A DNA stretch of 64,000 nt from Fonsecaea monophora (GCF_001642475.1 NW_019174011.1:1-64000); one strand, 5' to 3'; shown: positions 30,168 through 41,965, counted from the first letter of the stretch. The notes: a model not told the origin generated them from the sequence alone. Program-made: numbers and translations.

Positions 30168-32286
30168 CGGGACAGGGTCAGTAGTAAAGCACAAAGGCAA
30201 AAGGCCAATGTGCACCGAGCAGCCCTAAAAGACGCTGGACTCCTTCACCGAGCATGGGAGCGACGGTGGCTCCTTAATACTTTCTCGATTCTCGATGCTC
30301 GCCAGAAACCAAGGTGACAGGTCTATTTTCTTGTGGCGAATGAGATCACGATACAGGTTACGGGGTGGACCGTAGTACGAGTACCGGCGGCAGCAGTTGG
30401 TCCTGGGTAGCGAGTGGTTGGCTCCTAGTTGAGCGAGCAGGAAGTGATCCGGAAGGGAAGAAAAGACCTGTGCGTCAACACGGAGGCGAAATGCAAGGTG
30501 ACAAAGTGGGAAGATAGGCGTTCTAGCTTGGTGTGACAAGCCAATCGTCGCGCTGTCGCCACGAGAAGTGCGAGGCTGGAGGCGAGACGGCGGACAGCTA
30601 GGTTCGGCCACTAGTCGTACTGGTGAACCAAGCAAGTGTCTGCGATCCTGTCCAAGGCTTTAGAGGTATCTTGCAGGTGACGACATATGTTTGAATCTAG
30701 AAGATGTACTCGTAGAAGGTTTTTACTCCAGCTCCAACTCCAATGAGTTTTGGTGGCTAAGAGAGAGGGTAAAGACCAGGGAGGATGTGAGTGATGATTC
30801 AGACAGGGAAAGCGCCCAACGACTAAAGGCAGGGATTGCCACTTCGCATTTGGGGCAGCAGGAGCTGAGAATCAGTTGCAGGGAGCAAACATGGCTTGGC
30901 TGAGAATCATAGGTCGGTACCGAGTACTCGTACTGGCAGGTAGGTTCAGGGTAAAAGACTTGTGGTTGTGGACATTGCGGCATACACCGACCGGTTGGCC
31001 ACGCTGTGCAGGGTCTTGACATGGCAGGGGTTGTCCGCAACAGGGGACCGGGCCAAAGACATCCATCCTCGAGCACATGGTCAGTGTGAGGATGCCAAAA
31101 GCAGGGTCCACCCACACTGCCTGACTTGCTCGCATGCCTGGGAAGTTCCTTACGTCAAACGTCTATTATTCTTGATGCTCACTGACTGCTCCTTGCTCAC
31201 AACAGACCAGCATTGCTTCACCTGCGTGGCTCGTATCCATGTGTCCAGGGTAAAGAATAGACTCCCCCACCAGCGTCCATTGGGTGTGTGGGTTTCTTTT
31301 TCTCTTGGGTGTGCGACTTGACTGGTCACATATCACAGACAAGTTCAAGCGTATGCCACAACATGGGCAGTCCGAGTTTCTAGTCGGGCGTGGGGGAAAG
31401 GAGATCAAAAGGCGGTGTCGATATAGGACGTGCCAACGTGCCGACTTGCGAAGGTGCCAATTGTCTGGCTGTCTGTTGAAAGGAGTGACGAGGCAGAGCA
31501 GAGGAATAGTCGAGGTTACTGTGACCGGTCAGCTTTGTCTCAACTCACAATTTTCGGTCAGGAATTGGGGAAGTTGAAGCTCTTTGTCAGCGATGAATGT
31601 GAACTAATTTGTATGAGATGGTGACAAGCCAAGCCGCCTTGATACTCATTTGCTATTCAATGAGCAAGGACATGGCATCCCGCATACAAATTTCAACTCG
31701 AACACCGCTCTCCATTATTTGCAATTCTTGTAGCAAGCGGTAGAGGCGGTGAGTCAACCCTGTCTCGACGCAGCATCTATTTCCTCTTCTAATAGCTTCC
31801 ACTCGGTATGCTTGAGGGCGTGCAGTGTGGTGTGTGGTTAATGTGAGAAGCGAGATAGCTACCTGTTGGTATTAGTGCCCGCCTGCTTCCCCGACCTACG
31901 AGTGTCTAGTGAGCCACTAGAATAGCAACTCGTACCGAATCACTACGTCAGAAACAGCGACGGCGGCGTCGGACGGGTACCACGGGACGCCTGTTGCCTG
32001 TCGCCTAGCCGAGCCCTTCTAGGCTGTCAGTGGCTACTCCAGGCTTGGCCCACTGCACTTATTTAGTTAAGACTGGCCCTTGGACGACAAGGCTCATCAT
32101 TGTCAACTTCTCACATTGCATCGCCGATGACAATTCATGGTACACCAGAGACCACCTTCTAGTATCCACAACTGCACATGGCAAGGTACAAAGAACATAT
32201 CCCTCAGCTAATCATACCCTTTTGTGCGAAGCTGCGCCGACTGGAGGACCTGCACACAGCAACAGCAACAACAACAACAACACCTC
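30168..32286. other. 2.1-kb gap upstream of the PAS gene
   Basis: Too long for a simple promoter, but no frame has a recognisable domain on either strand. The longest (30225-30635, 30723-31115 minus; 32030-32500 plus) have chance-like composition, and the last overlaps the next gene's 3' end. It holds a CAA-rich tract at 32257-32282. A long 5' leader of the PAS transcript or a non-coding RNA is possible but not shown. Confidence 0.4.
32257..32282 (+). repeat. CAA/CAG-rich simple repeat
   Basis: An imperfect run of CAA with two CAGs, just 3' of the first NtaA-type gene. It reads as poly-Gln in one frame, but no gene supports that frame. Confidence 0.75.
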
Positions 32287-33984
32287 CTACTGCGCCTGCA
32301 AGTATCGAGGTGTCTCGTCGTGTATGTCCCACTTGAACTTGCTCCCTGGATGGTCACTCAACAGCCAAGGTGTTCCGAAAAACTGCTCTCGGGCGGTGGC
32401 CCCCTGCTTCTCGGGTCCAGCTCGAAAAAGGCCCCTGGCTCGAAGTTCGGGCAACAGAAACTCAATAATGTCCTCGAAAGAGCCAGGGTTCACCACATGA
32501 GACAAGTTGAACCCATCCACGTCTGCCACCTCCACCCAGCGTTCAAGCTCATCTGCCACCGTCGAGGGTGATCCTACTATCTTTGCGTTCATGCCGCCCA
32601 ATAACAAGTAGTCAGCGATGCGCGACTTGTTCCACTTCAGGTTTTCACTTCCCGGGACTGTGTCTGCCCATCCATTGACAATAGAATTGATCATAGGCAT
32701 CTTGACAAACCGAAAATCTTCGTCATCCGAGTAAGTGGAAAGATCCACTCCAGTCCAACCCCCGAACAGTGCGAGGGCTCCCTCTCGATTTCCATAAGAA
32801 AGGAATTCCTCCTGTTTCTTCTTAGCCGCCTCGTCCGTCTCAGCGACAATGACACACATGCTCGCAATGATCTTGACATGATATGGATCTCGACCAGCTT
32901 CACGCGCTAGCTGACGGATCGCTTCGACCGAGGGCTTGAGTTTTTCCGGCAGTTGCGCTCCGGCGAATATCACTTCTGCGTGCTTAGCACCAAATACTCG
33001 CCCACTCTTGGAAGTTCCTGCTTGGAAGAGGAAGGGGGTGCGTTGTGGGGAGGGTTCGCAGATGTGAGGACCGGGGACATTGAAGTGCTTGCCCTTGTGG
33101 TTAATTTGTCGAACTCGTTCACCCAGCGCATAGACTCCAGTCTCCTTGTCCGCCACTACGGCATCCCCACGCCAGCTGCCCTCCCACAGCTTGTACAAGA
33201 CCTCCATGTACTCATCTGCTAGCTCGTACCGCGCATCGTGTTCGACCTGTTGGGACAGACCAAAATTGCGAGCTGCACTGTCGAGGTAAGAGGTCACAAT
33301 GTTCCAAGCCACACGCCCGTTGCTCAGATGATCCACTGTCGAGAACCGTCTGGCAAGAGAATACGGTTGCTCATAAGTTGTGCTGGCGGTGATTCCAAAC
33401 GCAAGGTTCTTCGTCACAGCGGCCATGGCGGGGACTAGGTATAGCGGGTCGTTGACAGGAAACTGGGCGCCGGATCCCAGGGCGGGACCTGCATTGGCTG
33501 GACCTTTGTAGACTATTTTGCCTTCAGCTTGTGTTCATTTCTATTCATTTCCTTGATCCAGGAGCCCACATTTGCCAGCACAGAAGGACACTCAAGGGAC
33601 GCGGAACAGAGTAGGGCTGCAGGATCGTGCAAAGGCTGAGAAAGGGAGGTTGAGGGTGATTGGAAATGTCTATACAACACAGGAGAAGGACGATTGTCCT
33701 GGTTTGCTCCACCTACCATCATAAGCTCCGAGGACATCGGCAAGAAACAAGGCATGGAAACCAGCCTCATCCAGAAGTTTAGCAAGGTCTGTCCAGAAAT
33801 CCAATTTCTTATAGTTGTATGTTTTGTTTCGAGGATGTCGCCAAAGCCCGGGTGAAAGGTGACCAGGCGTGTTCATGGCAAAGGCGTTGAGGATGAGTTG
33901 CTTCTTGGTTCCGCTGCCAAGCCGCGTGGTGCCATTCGTACCATTGGCCGCATTTGCCTGCGCACTTCCAACCTCTGCCGCCAT
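32287..33984 (-). CDS. NtaA/DszA-type FMN-dependent monooxygenase (copy 1)
   Basis: Two exons (33984-33717 and 33512-32287) with a 204-nt intron give 497 residues, within the 430-510 range of the family. Near the start are ILNAFAMNTPGHLSPGLW and the FWTDLAKLLDEAGFHALFLAD strand-helix of the bacterial-luciferase-like TIM barrel. Then come PALGSGAQFPVNDPLYLVPAMAAVTKNLAFGITAS, HLSNGRVAWNIVTS and the QRTPFLFQAGTS-GR-FGAKHAE block. These are hallmarks of nitrilotriacetate monooxygenase component A, DszA and SnaA. Such enzymes use FMNH2 from a separate reductase and O2 to split C-N or C-S bonds or hydroxylate. No reductase is seen nearby. It is the first of six accessory metabolic genes; a paralogue lies at 41966-43707. 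The substrate is unknown. Confidence 0.88.
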
Positions 33985-34810
33985 GTTTGCTATCACAGAC
34001 GACGGACTGTTATCTTGTCTCTCGGTGCTTCAACGTCTGAATGTCGGCTCACAATCTCCTCTGGTGCTCGACATCAGCATCAAGATATCTTCTTGGCCAA
34101 GTATTACCCTTTGGTCTCTAGCTTGCGGTCACTTGTGCGGCGCTGACCCTTGACCCAAGAACTGGATCGCGTCATTGTCTTCAATAGCACGCAATACGAG
34201 AACCGTTTCCGCACTTCTCCAAACCATCCTCTTGGAATGCTTCTGCAAGTGAAAGTGGACCATGTGCGGATTCTGGTTATCGGCTTTTCTGGGTGACCAA
34301 CCTGCTTCAGCATGGCCTGAACGTGAGAGCAAAATCTTGTTCTGGTAATCAATGTTTACCAACTCGCTGGGGCGGAAAAGATCCATCTAGAGGACCTCGG
34401 GGCGGACATGTTCGTCTTGGAACCGCAATTAGGCGCGCATGGGAGAGTTGGGCGATGTCGCGACGGCGGAGCCTGAGCACGACATAGGGTCGTTCAATCG
34501 CAGCATCAGTACCGTGAGCAAGGTATTCATTGTACATGAAAGCGGATAACCCCCTCTTTCTTACCAAGCGATACGCGATACCTGCATCCCCAATACCACC
34601 AGGTCTTGAAAACCCTGTGTCAAAGTCTTTACAAGACCCGTACCAATATTGCTTACGATGAGATGCCCGGAGTGGCTGCCGTTATCCGATCTCGCTTTTC
34701 AGATTAGTTGTCCAAAATTCTGGGTCGACTTCATGATCTGGCGGACGGAATATCTTGCATTTGGCACTGAACAGTACTGAGCAGCACACCTGATTCACGC
34801 TGCAGCGGCC
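33985..34810. other. Divergent promoter region with unexplained reading frames
   Basis: 826 bp between the divergent starts of the monooxygenase and the reductase. On the minus strand, overlapping frames at 34129-34386 and 34349-34567 have protein-like composition (for example SAFMYNEYLAHGTDAAIERP), but I recognise no family and cannot join them convincingly. They could be remnants of a gene. The rest should be promoter. Confidence 0.35.
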
Positions 34811-36194
34811 ATGGGTATCGTTCGACTCTTCCGGTCTTTGAGGACCACGAGTACAGCCAAAGAGATCAATGTCGAGTTTACCGTCAAAGAGATTGAAAAC
34901 CCCTCATCAAAATCATCGTCGTCCTCTTCATCATTGCCGAATATCTCAACGCAACAGCGTGCCCTGCTGCTCCATGGACCCAAACAGCCTTACGCAGAGG
35001 TGATAGATCACCCCATCCCATCACTTTTGGATAGCCGAGAACTTCTGGTCTGGAATAGAGTGATCGGTCTCAACCCGATTGATTGGAAAGCACCGTAAAG
35101 AAACCCCTGGCCTGTTGGAGAGGAGCCGCCTGTCTTTGTTACTAACACACGTTAGGGATTTCAACTTCGGCATCCCACAACTACCTTACATATCAGGTCG
35201 TGAGCTGGTAGGAGAGGTTGCCGTAAGTCCGAAGCGGGATTCACGGTTCAAACCTGGCGACTTGGTCATTGTCATTTCCACCGACTATAGAGACCTTCGC
35301 AAAGCCGCGTACCAGCAATGTGTCGTCGCCACCGATTTCAACACTTGCCGACTGCCACCCAACATAGCTCCAGAATCGGGGGCAGCGCTAGGTGTGGCAT
35401 TCGTCGCTGCAGCTCTGTGTCTCGGTATTTGTGTTGGGCTCGACTTCTCCAAAGTAGCAAATGGACCGGATCTACTCTCTATATTGAGACAATTGGACCC
35501 TCAGCGACTTCCAGAAGACATCAGGTCGGAGTGCTTGAATGGAATCAACGAGGCTGAGAAGGCTCAACCAGGGGATTGGCTCGCTATCTGGGGTGGTTCT
35601 TCTACTAGTGCTTTTATGCTCAACCAGATTGCCAGGCTTCTTGGGCTACGGACAATCAGCATTATGGACTGCCGGAAACATGCTCTGACTGTGTCGTCAG
35701 CTCCGAAAACCAAGCCGGATATCGTTGTTGACAACCACAATCCGGAGAGGGCGATTGAGATAACAAGATCCGTGACGAAAAACAGACTTCGATTTGCCGT
35801 CGACACAGTTGGACGAGACACCGCCAAACACTTACTGCAGTGCCTAGAACGGCACGCCGACCCCGTCGACGACGATTCGACGAGTGTGCCGACAAAGACA
35901 CTAGGGGTAGATGCAGCGCGCCCTGCCGCCCACCTAGTAGGTTTGACCGGGCTGCCGAAGGAGTCGCCACCAGCCAATATCAACTTCCACACCGTTCCGA
36001 TCAAAGTCTTCCACGAGATCCCGGAACTGGGCGAGGCACTGATGCTCTGGCTTGAGCGACTACTGGCACAAGGTCTTTTGGTGCCTCCCACGATCTTGGG
36101 GGTGAGGGAAGGATTCGACGCCGTCAATGATGCTTTGGATTCGATGCGTAGGGGTGAAATCAGTGGGGGCAGATTGGTTGTCAGGGTCAAGTGA
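34811..36194 (+). CDS. Medium-chain dehydrogenase/reductase (zinc-independent, enoyl-reductase-like)
   Basis: Two exons (34811-35094, 35156-36194) give 440 residues. An unusual N-terminal stretch with a Ser run (about 33-45) precedes a GroES-like fold: RALLLHGPKQPYAEVIDHPIP, VWNRVIGLNPIDWKAPDF and PYISGRELVGEVAVS. The Rossmann half starts at PGDWLAIWGGSSTSAFMLNQIARLLG with a glycine-rich turn of the GGSSxxG type rather than GxGxxG. Zinc-ligand cysteines are absent, as in quinone reductases and the trans-acting enoyl reductases of fungal clusters (LovC/ToxD type). It uses NADPH by family rule. Its place between a flavin monooxygenase and a Baeyer-Villiger-type enzyme suggests a reductive step in the same route, which is an inference. 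Confidence 0.83.
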
Positions 36195-36395
36195 AATATG
36201 CCAGAAAGGCACCGATCTGGAAACAAATGATGGTTGTATTGTGATTCCCCCACCAAAAAATTATAGAACTAGAACGAACCAGGACTTGTGAGTTTTTATT
36301 CTGAGGTGCTGAATCTCGACGCCTTTGTCTAGATATTTCAACGGATGGATCTTGCTTCTCAGGGGCACGAACAAAGAGAGATTGAGTTGGTGCTA

Positions 36396-38402
36396 CTATT
36401 CCCACCACTTCTCATGCAGCAGTCTTAGATCTACAGTGCCCTCGAGCTGCAGATACGGCGTCATGTCCTCGGTGTCGTCCCTCTCCTTCTTCGTCCACCC
36501 ATTGCCGAACCAGCCAATGAGCCGGTTGCCGCTCTCGTGCAGATACTCGTACTCCCAGTCCTCCCAGCGCGGCTCCTTGCGCACCAGGGTGACGTGTCCG
36601 GCACTCCCGGGCCAGACGCCGTGGACGCGGCCGCCCGGCTTGCCGCCGTTGGCCCACGAGCTGCAGTTGTCGGTCAGCACGGTGGTGGGGAAGAAGGCGT
36701 CGGCGTAGGCGACAAAGTCGTCGGCCGCCCGCCGCGACGGCCACATGGCCTTGATGCCCTGCGTCGACACCTTGCGCAGCAGCTTCGCGTAGTACGTCAC
36801 CTGGACCTCGACGCTGTGCGGGACGGTTCCCGACGGTCCCGCCCCGTGCGGCCCGTGGATGAACAGGAGGTTGGGCACGTCGGGCACCGCCAGCCCCAGG
36901 TACGTGTACGGCCAGCCGAAGTGGCTGGCGTCGACTTTCTCCCCGTCGCCCAGAGGCCGCCACGCTTCTTTGAGATTCACCCCGCGGGCGCGCACGTTGA
37001 AGGGCGGCACAAAGTCGATGGCGGCGCCCGTCGCGCACAGGACCGCGTCCACCTCGCGGTGTTCGCCCGTGGCGGTCTCGATGCCCGTGGCGGTGAAGCG
37101 CTTGATGGGGTCCTGGATCAGCGTGACGTTGTCGGCCGTCAGGGCCTCGAGGTAGCCCGGCCCCGGCGTGAGGCGGCGACAGTTTGGATTGAAGTCTGGC
37201 ACGAGGAGGTCGAGCAGCTCGGGCTTCTTGGCCAGCCGCTGCGCCATGATCTGGATGAAGCGGTCGCGCATCGCGAGGTTCTCCTCGGACCCGCGGAACG
37301 TCGACGGGAACCGTCGCCAGTACTTGTCCTCGAGCTCCTTGCGGAACTTGAGGTACTTCTCCGGGTCGAGAAACTCCTTTTTCTGCTCCTCCGAGTACCA
37401 CTGCGGCTCGAAGGTGCGCTCGTCGCCGGCCCACGAGCCGGCAATCCACGTCCTGCTCCGGGCGTAGTGGTCAATGTGCTTCGCAAGGGGCTGCAGATTC
37501 GGGAGCACCTGGATCCCGCTGGCCCCGTTGCCGATGATGGCGATCTTCTTGCCCTTGGGATCAAACGACGGGTCCCAGTTCGAGGTATGTCGAAGGTGAC
37601 CCTGATAGTCGGACACTCCAGGGTACGCCGGGAGCCTCCAATCATTGAAACGGCCTATGGCCGGCAACACAAAGTCTGCTTTCTCCGTGAAAGACTCGCC
37701 GGTCTTGGGATTCACCCCGGTGATGGTCCACTGGCCGTCTTGGTCGTTCCAGTCAACGTCCTGGACCCGCCGGCCAAACTTGATGTACTTGTAGACGTCG
37801 TACTTCCTGGCCTGGGTCTGCCAGTAGTGCAGAATCTCATGGCCCTCGGCGAATTGTTGTGACCATTGAGTGAATGGAGTAAAGGTCGACTGATAGACAT
37901 GTGAGGGAATGTCACATCTGACGCCGGGATATACGTTTTCCAGCCATGTCCCTCCCTGGCGAATTGAAACGAGTAGGTTAGCAAAGTTGAGGGGAGAAAG
38001 GGGGGAGAGGTTCTGCAGCACACGTACCACGTCGTCGTTCTTTTCGAGGATGATCAGTTCAATCTTGGGAACCTTGACTGGCAGTAATATCCCGGCGAGG
38101 ATACCAGACAGCCCGGCGCCGATGATGACGACCTTTAGACTTCTCCCTTCATCAATGTGATGGTCAAGAAGCTGTACATTGGATTTGGGATATGCTTCAT
38201 GGAGGGTGTTTGCAGGGCGACCGTCAGGCTGTGTCTCGATCTTGGGCGTCTCCTCAAGGGGCCTGGCACTGTCCAAGGCTTCAGCTGGGTTGCTCTCCTC
38301 TACCACCACCAGTGCCTCTTTCTTCAGCCTCGGCTGCGAGTGTGCTTGTTCGATGCTGACCGCGCTGACCTGGAATGGATCTATAACATCGACATTGGCC
38401 AT
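36396..38402 (-). CDS. Baeyer-Villiger-type flavin-containing monooxygenase
   Basis: Two exons (38402-38028, 37955-36396) give 644 residues. The 72-nt intron keeps the frame and has no stop, so the genome reads through; removing it restores EKNDDV-GGTWLENVYPGVRCDIP, the family's standard motif. A 90-residue charged N-terminal extension is followed by the FAD loop VVIIGAGLSG (about 91-100), the Baeyer-Villiger fingerprint YxGxxxHxxxWD (about 241), and the NADPH loop IAIIGNGASG (about 262). The C-terminal domain resembles cyclohexanone/steroid monooxygenases (NLLFIHGPHGAGPSG). These enzymes insert oxygen next to a ketone or oxidise S/N centres. The part 36540-37560 is much richer in G+C than the rest. 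It converges with the reductase gene at 36194. Confidence 0.9.
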   Translation of the reverse strand: MANVDVIDPFQVSAVSIEQAHSQPRLKKEALVVVEESNPAEALDSARPLEETPKIETQPDGRPANTLHEAYPKSNVQLLDHHIDEGRSLKVVIIGAGLSGILAGILLPVKVPKIELIILEKNDDVVRVLQNLSPLSPLNFANLLVSIRQGGTWLENVYPGVRCDIPSHVYQSTFTPFTQWSQQFAEGHEILHYWQTQARKYDVYKYIKFGRRVQDVDWNDQDGQWTITGVNPKTGESFTEKADFVLPAIGRFNDWRLPAYPGVSDYQGHLRHTSNWDPSFDPKGKKIAIIGNGASGIQVLPNLQPLAKHIDHYARSRTWIAGSWAGDERTFEPQWYSEEQKKEFLDPEKYLKFRKELEDKYWRRFPSTFRGSEENLAMRDRFIQIMAQRLAKKPELLDLLVPDFNPNCRRLTPGPGYLEALTADNVTLIQDPIKRFTATGIETATGEHREVDAVLCATGAAIDFVPPFNVRARGVNLKEAWRPLGDGEKVDASHFGWPYTYLGLAVPDVPNLLFIHGPHGAGPSGTVPHSVEVQVTYYAKLLRKVSTQGIKAMWPSRRAADDFVAYADAFFPTTVLTDNCSSWANGGKPGGRVHGVWPGSAGHVTLVRKEPRWEDWEYEYLHESGNRLIGWFGNGWTKKERDDTEDMTPYLQLEGTVDLRLLHEKWWE

Positions 38403-39181
38403 GTTGTGCGGTTTGTTCTTGGAACGCCTTCTTGGGAAACGGGTACAACACCAGGATTGACCAGTGTAGACATGAAGATTATACACCCTGCTCGTTTCAT
38501 GTGCCGGTCCTCTTTTCGCGAGATCCTCACATGTTGACGACTATTGACTCGTGGGTATCCATACCCGGCGCTGAGAGAGAAAGGGAAACGGATTGCGACC
38601 CATCACGAACACGACCCACTATTTGACACCATCGATCCAGAACCCACAGCCGTCAAGACGTTTGTCGTCCAAAGGGTAAAACGGGCAACATTCGGAGTTG
38701 GACGACATTATTTCTCAGATAGTATTGGGGTTTTTTTCCAGTTCTTTGTATTGGCCACACCGTTTTGCCAACCCCCGACCATTTTACCTGACGATACATA
38801 CGAGGGTGGGGGTTTGATACACACACACAAGCGGATCGACGAGAAGGGGATAACAGAGTGAGAAAGAGCCAGGGCCATGGTTTCGGATCCCCATTCACAC
38901 CGGCTGTCACTTTGTCTAGAGCTGCAGCGATGACAATGCAACTACTAAGCAGGGGGGGAGGTCGTTGAGGCAGCTAGTCCTCGTGGCTACATGGATTCGC
39001 CATTCAACGGCGACATGTCGTCAGGAGGCGAAGGCGATCCTCCCACGGTCAGATCCTTGACCGCGTCGTCACGGTGACGGGACATGGGTATATGAGAGAA
39101 AAATTGCCCTCAGAGGCCTTCGAAAAAAGGTAGATGCGAGGGGTGAAACTGCATTGATCTGGAAGGCTGGAGCCAACGAAC
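38403..39181. promoter_or_regulatory. Divergent promoter: flavin monooxygenase / transporter 1
   Basis: 779 bp between divergent starts of two cluster genes. No shared site with the other cluster promoters was found by eye, and no gene is visible inside. Confidence 0.45.
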
Positions 39182-41053
39182 ATGGACAAGACGACAGGTC
39201 CTCGAAAATGGTACCAAATCCGCTGGTTCTCGCCAGATGACACAAAGGAGGAACGCAAGCTCATCACCAAACTCGATCTCCTGATTGTGCCCTACGTCTT
39301 TCTAGCGTACTGGGTCAAGTATATCGACCAGGCAAATATCAGTGAGCCACCACAACCCCAAGGCGAGGGTACTCAGGGCTATGGTTGCTGATCAAGTCTG
39401 TAGACAATGCATACGTCGCAGGCCTCAAGGAAGACTTGGTGAGTATCACGACATGACTCCTTGAAATCTTTGGTGTCTTTCAAGAATTCTCATTCGTCAA
39501 ATCAGGGCTTCAATGGAAACGAACTGGTCCATGTCCAGACCATCTATGTCGTCGGTGCCGTTCTGGGCCAGATTCCATTCATGTTCCTCTTCACTCGCAT
39601 ACCCATGCACTGGCTAGTCCCTCTACTGGATATCCTGTGGGGGGTCTTCACGTTGTTGCAATATCGGGTCAATAGCTATGCTGAGCTGATGGCATACCGG
39701 TTCTTGGTCGGCTGGTTTGAGGTCAGTGACAGCAGGACTGCTTGGGTGCAAAAGACTAACGCGTGTGACAGGCCGCTTATTTTCCCGCCGTCCATTTCAT
39801 CTTCGGTTCGTGGTATCGTGGACATGAGATAGCTCGTCGAGGCGGCTTCTTCTATGTTGGCCTGACTCTCGGAACCCTCACTGCCGCTCTCCTACAGTCT
39901 GCCGCTTCAGAGCAATTGGAAGGGGTTGCAGGACTGGCCGGCTGGCGATGGATGTACGTTTCTTACCGACACGCTCTTCGTTCCACTAAGCCTTCTCTCA
40001 AAGACATTGTTAACCCGAGTCTTCTCCCGACAGGTACATCATCTGTGCTCTGATAACCATCCCGGTCGGCTTTTTGGGTTACTTCCTCCTCCCCGGCACG
40101 CCGGACATTCCGAATCGGCTGTTTATCAAGGACCATGACCTCGCGGTCGCGAAGAAGCGGCTCGAGCGGACGGGCCACGCCACGTCTGGACACTTCACGC
40201 TGGGGACGCTGAAAAAGGCGGCCATGTCGTGGCAGGTGTGGGCGTTTCTGCTGCTCGACATCTTCTTCTGGAACGGCAGCATCAACACGTCGTCGGGCGG
40301 CTACCTGCTGTGGCTCAAGAGCCTGAAGCGGTACTCGGCCGGGCGGCTCAACCAGCTGGGCGCCATCTCGCCGGCCCTGGGCATCTTCTACGTCCTCTTC
40401 GTCTGTTTCTCGTCGGATCTCCTCTGGGGCCCCGCCTGGGCCATCACCGTCGCCCACGTCTGGAACAGCATCGGGCTCATCATCCTCGTGGTGTGGAACG
40501 TGCCCGAGTCGGCCCTGTGGTTCGCCTTCATGACCACGTACTCAGCCGTCGCCATGTCGAGCGTCCTCTACGGCTGGGTCAACACCCAGCTGCGCTATTC
40601 GCCGGCCGAGCGGGCTTTTACGCTCGTGCTGATCAACACGGTCTCGCAGTCCACCACGGCGTGGACCCCACTGCTGGTCTTCAAGACGGTCGACGCCCCG
40701 AGATTCGTCAAGGGTTACCCCTTTGTGCTCGGCAACGCCATCTGCCTGATGTTGTTTGCACACTGGATCTCGTGGTATATCAAGAGACGAAGGTATAACA
40801 GATCTCCTTTTGTCCCTTCACATTAAAAAAAAAATCACCCTCTGTTATTATCAGATCCCCAACTTACAATATCAAACCACTCACTGACTTGGACTGACTC
40901 TGTTTCTCTGTTCCCAGAACCCCCGCCGACGAGATTGACGAGGAGTATCCACCCCACCAACACCATCTGGGGTCCGAACACCAGGTATCTCCAGTCGACG
41001 ACACACCTCGCCTCATTCAAGAGTTCCCTCCCACAAAGATCCTAGAGGCGTAA
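39182..41053 (+). CDS. MFS transporter, Dal5/allantoate-permease (anion:cation symporter) type, copy 1
   Basis: Six exons (39182-39341, 39404-39438, 39506-39721, 39772-39953, 40034-40792, 40918-41053) give 495 residues, typical for the family. After WYQIRWFSPDDTKEERKLITKLDLLIVPYVFLAYWVKYIDQANI the usual 12 hydrophobic segments can be traced, with HVQTIYVVGAVLGQIP and YRFLVGWFEAAYFPAVHFIFGSWYRGHEIARRGG; the latter matches the MFS loop 4-5 region of Dal5/Liz1/Fen2-like carriers. These move small organic anions with protons (allantoate, pantothenate, nicotinate; yeast Soa1 moves sulfonates). The final exon encodes a cytosolic, acidic tail. The long fifth exon is clearly more GC-rich than the first four. 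The substrate is unknown; it may bring in the substrate of the adjacent oxygenases. Confidence 0.88.
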
Positions 41054-41965
41054 ACGCATACTATCCACGTATGGGACATTGAACATCGAAGGCCCCTGAT
41101 GGCGACTCTTGGATTCAGCCAGGTACAGGGGTATGTAGGTAACTACCCAAGTAGGTACCTAGGTAGCCATGTAATGAAATGGCACCAGATTAGTTACCAG
41201 ATTTACCATATTATTACCTACCTAGTACTAGGTACTGTACATAATATACAAAAGTACCCACTCAAAAATACAAACACTGCTAGTTAGGTCAATTGTCATT
41301 TGAAAGAAAAAAAAAGAAACGCGAAGCTCTCCAAAGCGGGTATCTTGTTTATCTCTTCTCCCCTCGTGTTCCGAACTGAAAATGAACCACCCACGTCTCG
41401 CTGGGAAGAATTTTCTCGTACGGGATTTTCCACCGGTCCTGCTCTTATCTCTGTAAAACCCTGTTTTAATGCGTGGGTATCCAAGTCAGATCCAATCCCA
41501 GATACTCCGACTTTGTTACACAGCCAAAGCGTTACGCTTGGGATGGGGGAGGGAAATCGTGGAATCGGACCTAAAATCACGCAATAGCGCCCGCTCAGGG
41601 CTGGCGGCCCTTGGTCGCAGAGCGGAGAACCCTTTGCTTGCCTGCCGATCCTGGGCATCATCAAGGCGTGGCGAAGATCTCTTTACACGTCCAAGCACGT
41701 CTTTGCACGCATGCGTTGACTCGGATCCGGCGACTCTCTTGTGGAGTGACGGGCGAGGGTAGCGGTGGTGGTGGAGGATGATGCGTAAACTCACCTGAGG
41801 GGCACAGTGTTTACACCTGCAGTTTTCGGGTGCGAGACCGGACATGGGACCATAGAGTTGGAGATAGCATTCCTTCGAGAAAATGTGTCGGATTTTGGCA
41901 AAGTGAATCTCTTCATCAATTTGCTTCACGTCGTTGTCTGCGTGGCCAGTAAAGCTCCAATCGAT
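41054..41965. other. Gap before the second NtaA-type gene
   Basis: 912 bp holding the 3' end of transporter 1 and the promoter of the oxygenase. The part 41125-41240 is dense in GTAGGTACCTAGGTA-type near-palindromes. Frames at 41300-41760 look like chance. Confidence 0.5.
41151..41240. repeat. Cluster of GTACCTAGGTA-type near-palindromes
   Basis: GTAGGTACCTAGGTAG at 41151-41166 and TTACCTACCTAGTACTAGGTACTGTAC at 41214-41240 are self-complementary or nearly so. Similar words recur at 11811-11830, 25737-25753, 28008-28030 and 63853-63873, always outside genes. They may be degenerate copies of one dispersed intergenic element or transcript-end signals. Confidence 0.55.

Noticed and set aside
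37139..37645. Arg/Ser-rich minus-strand frame inside the flavin monooxygenase
   Set aside because: It is a shifted frame of the same gene, with the composition expected from GC-rich codons.
36537..37862. 441-codon plus-strand frame opposite the flavin monooxygenase
   Set aside because: It mirrors a GC-rich coding stretch, where antisense stops are rare, and shows no domain; the minus strand carries clear FAD and NADPH motifs.
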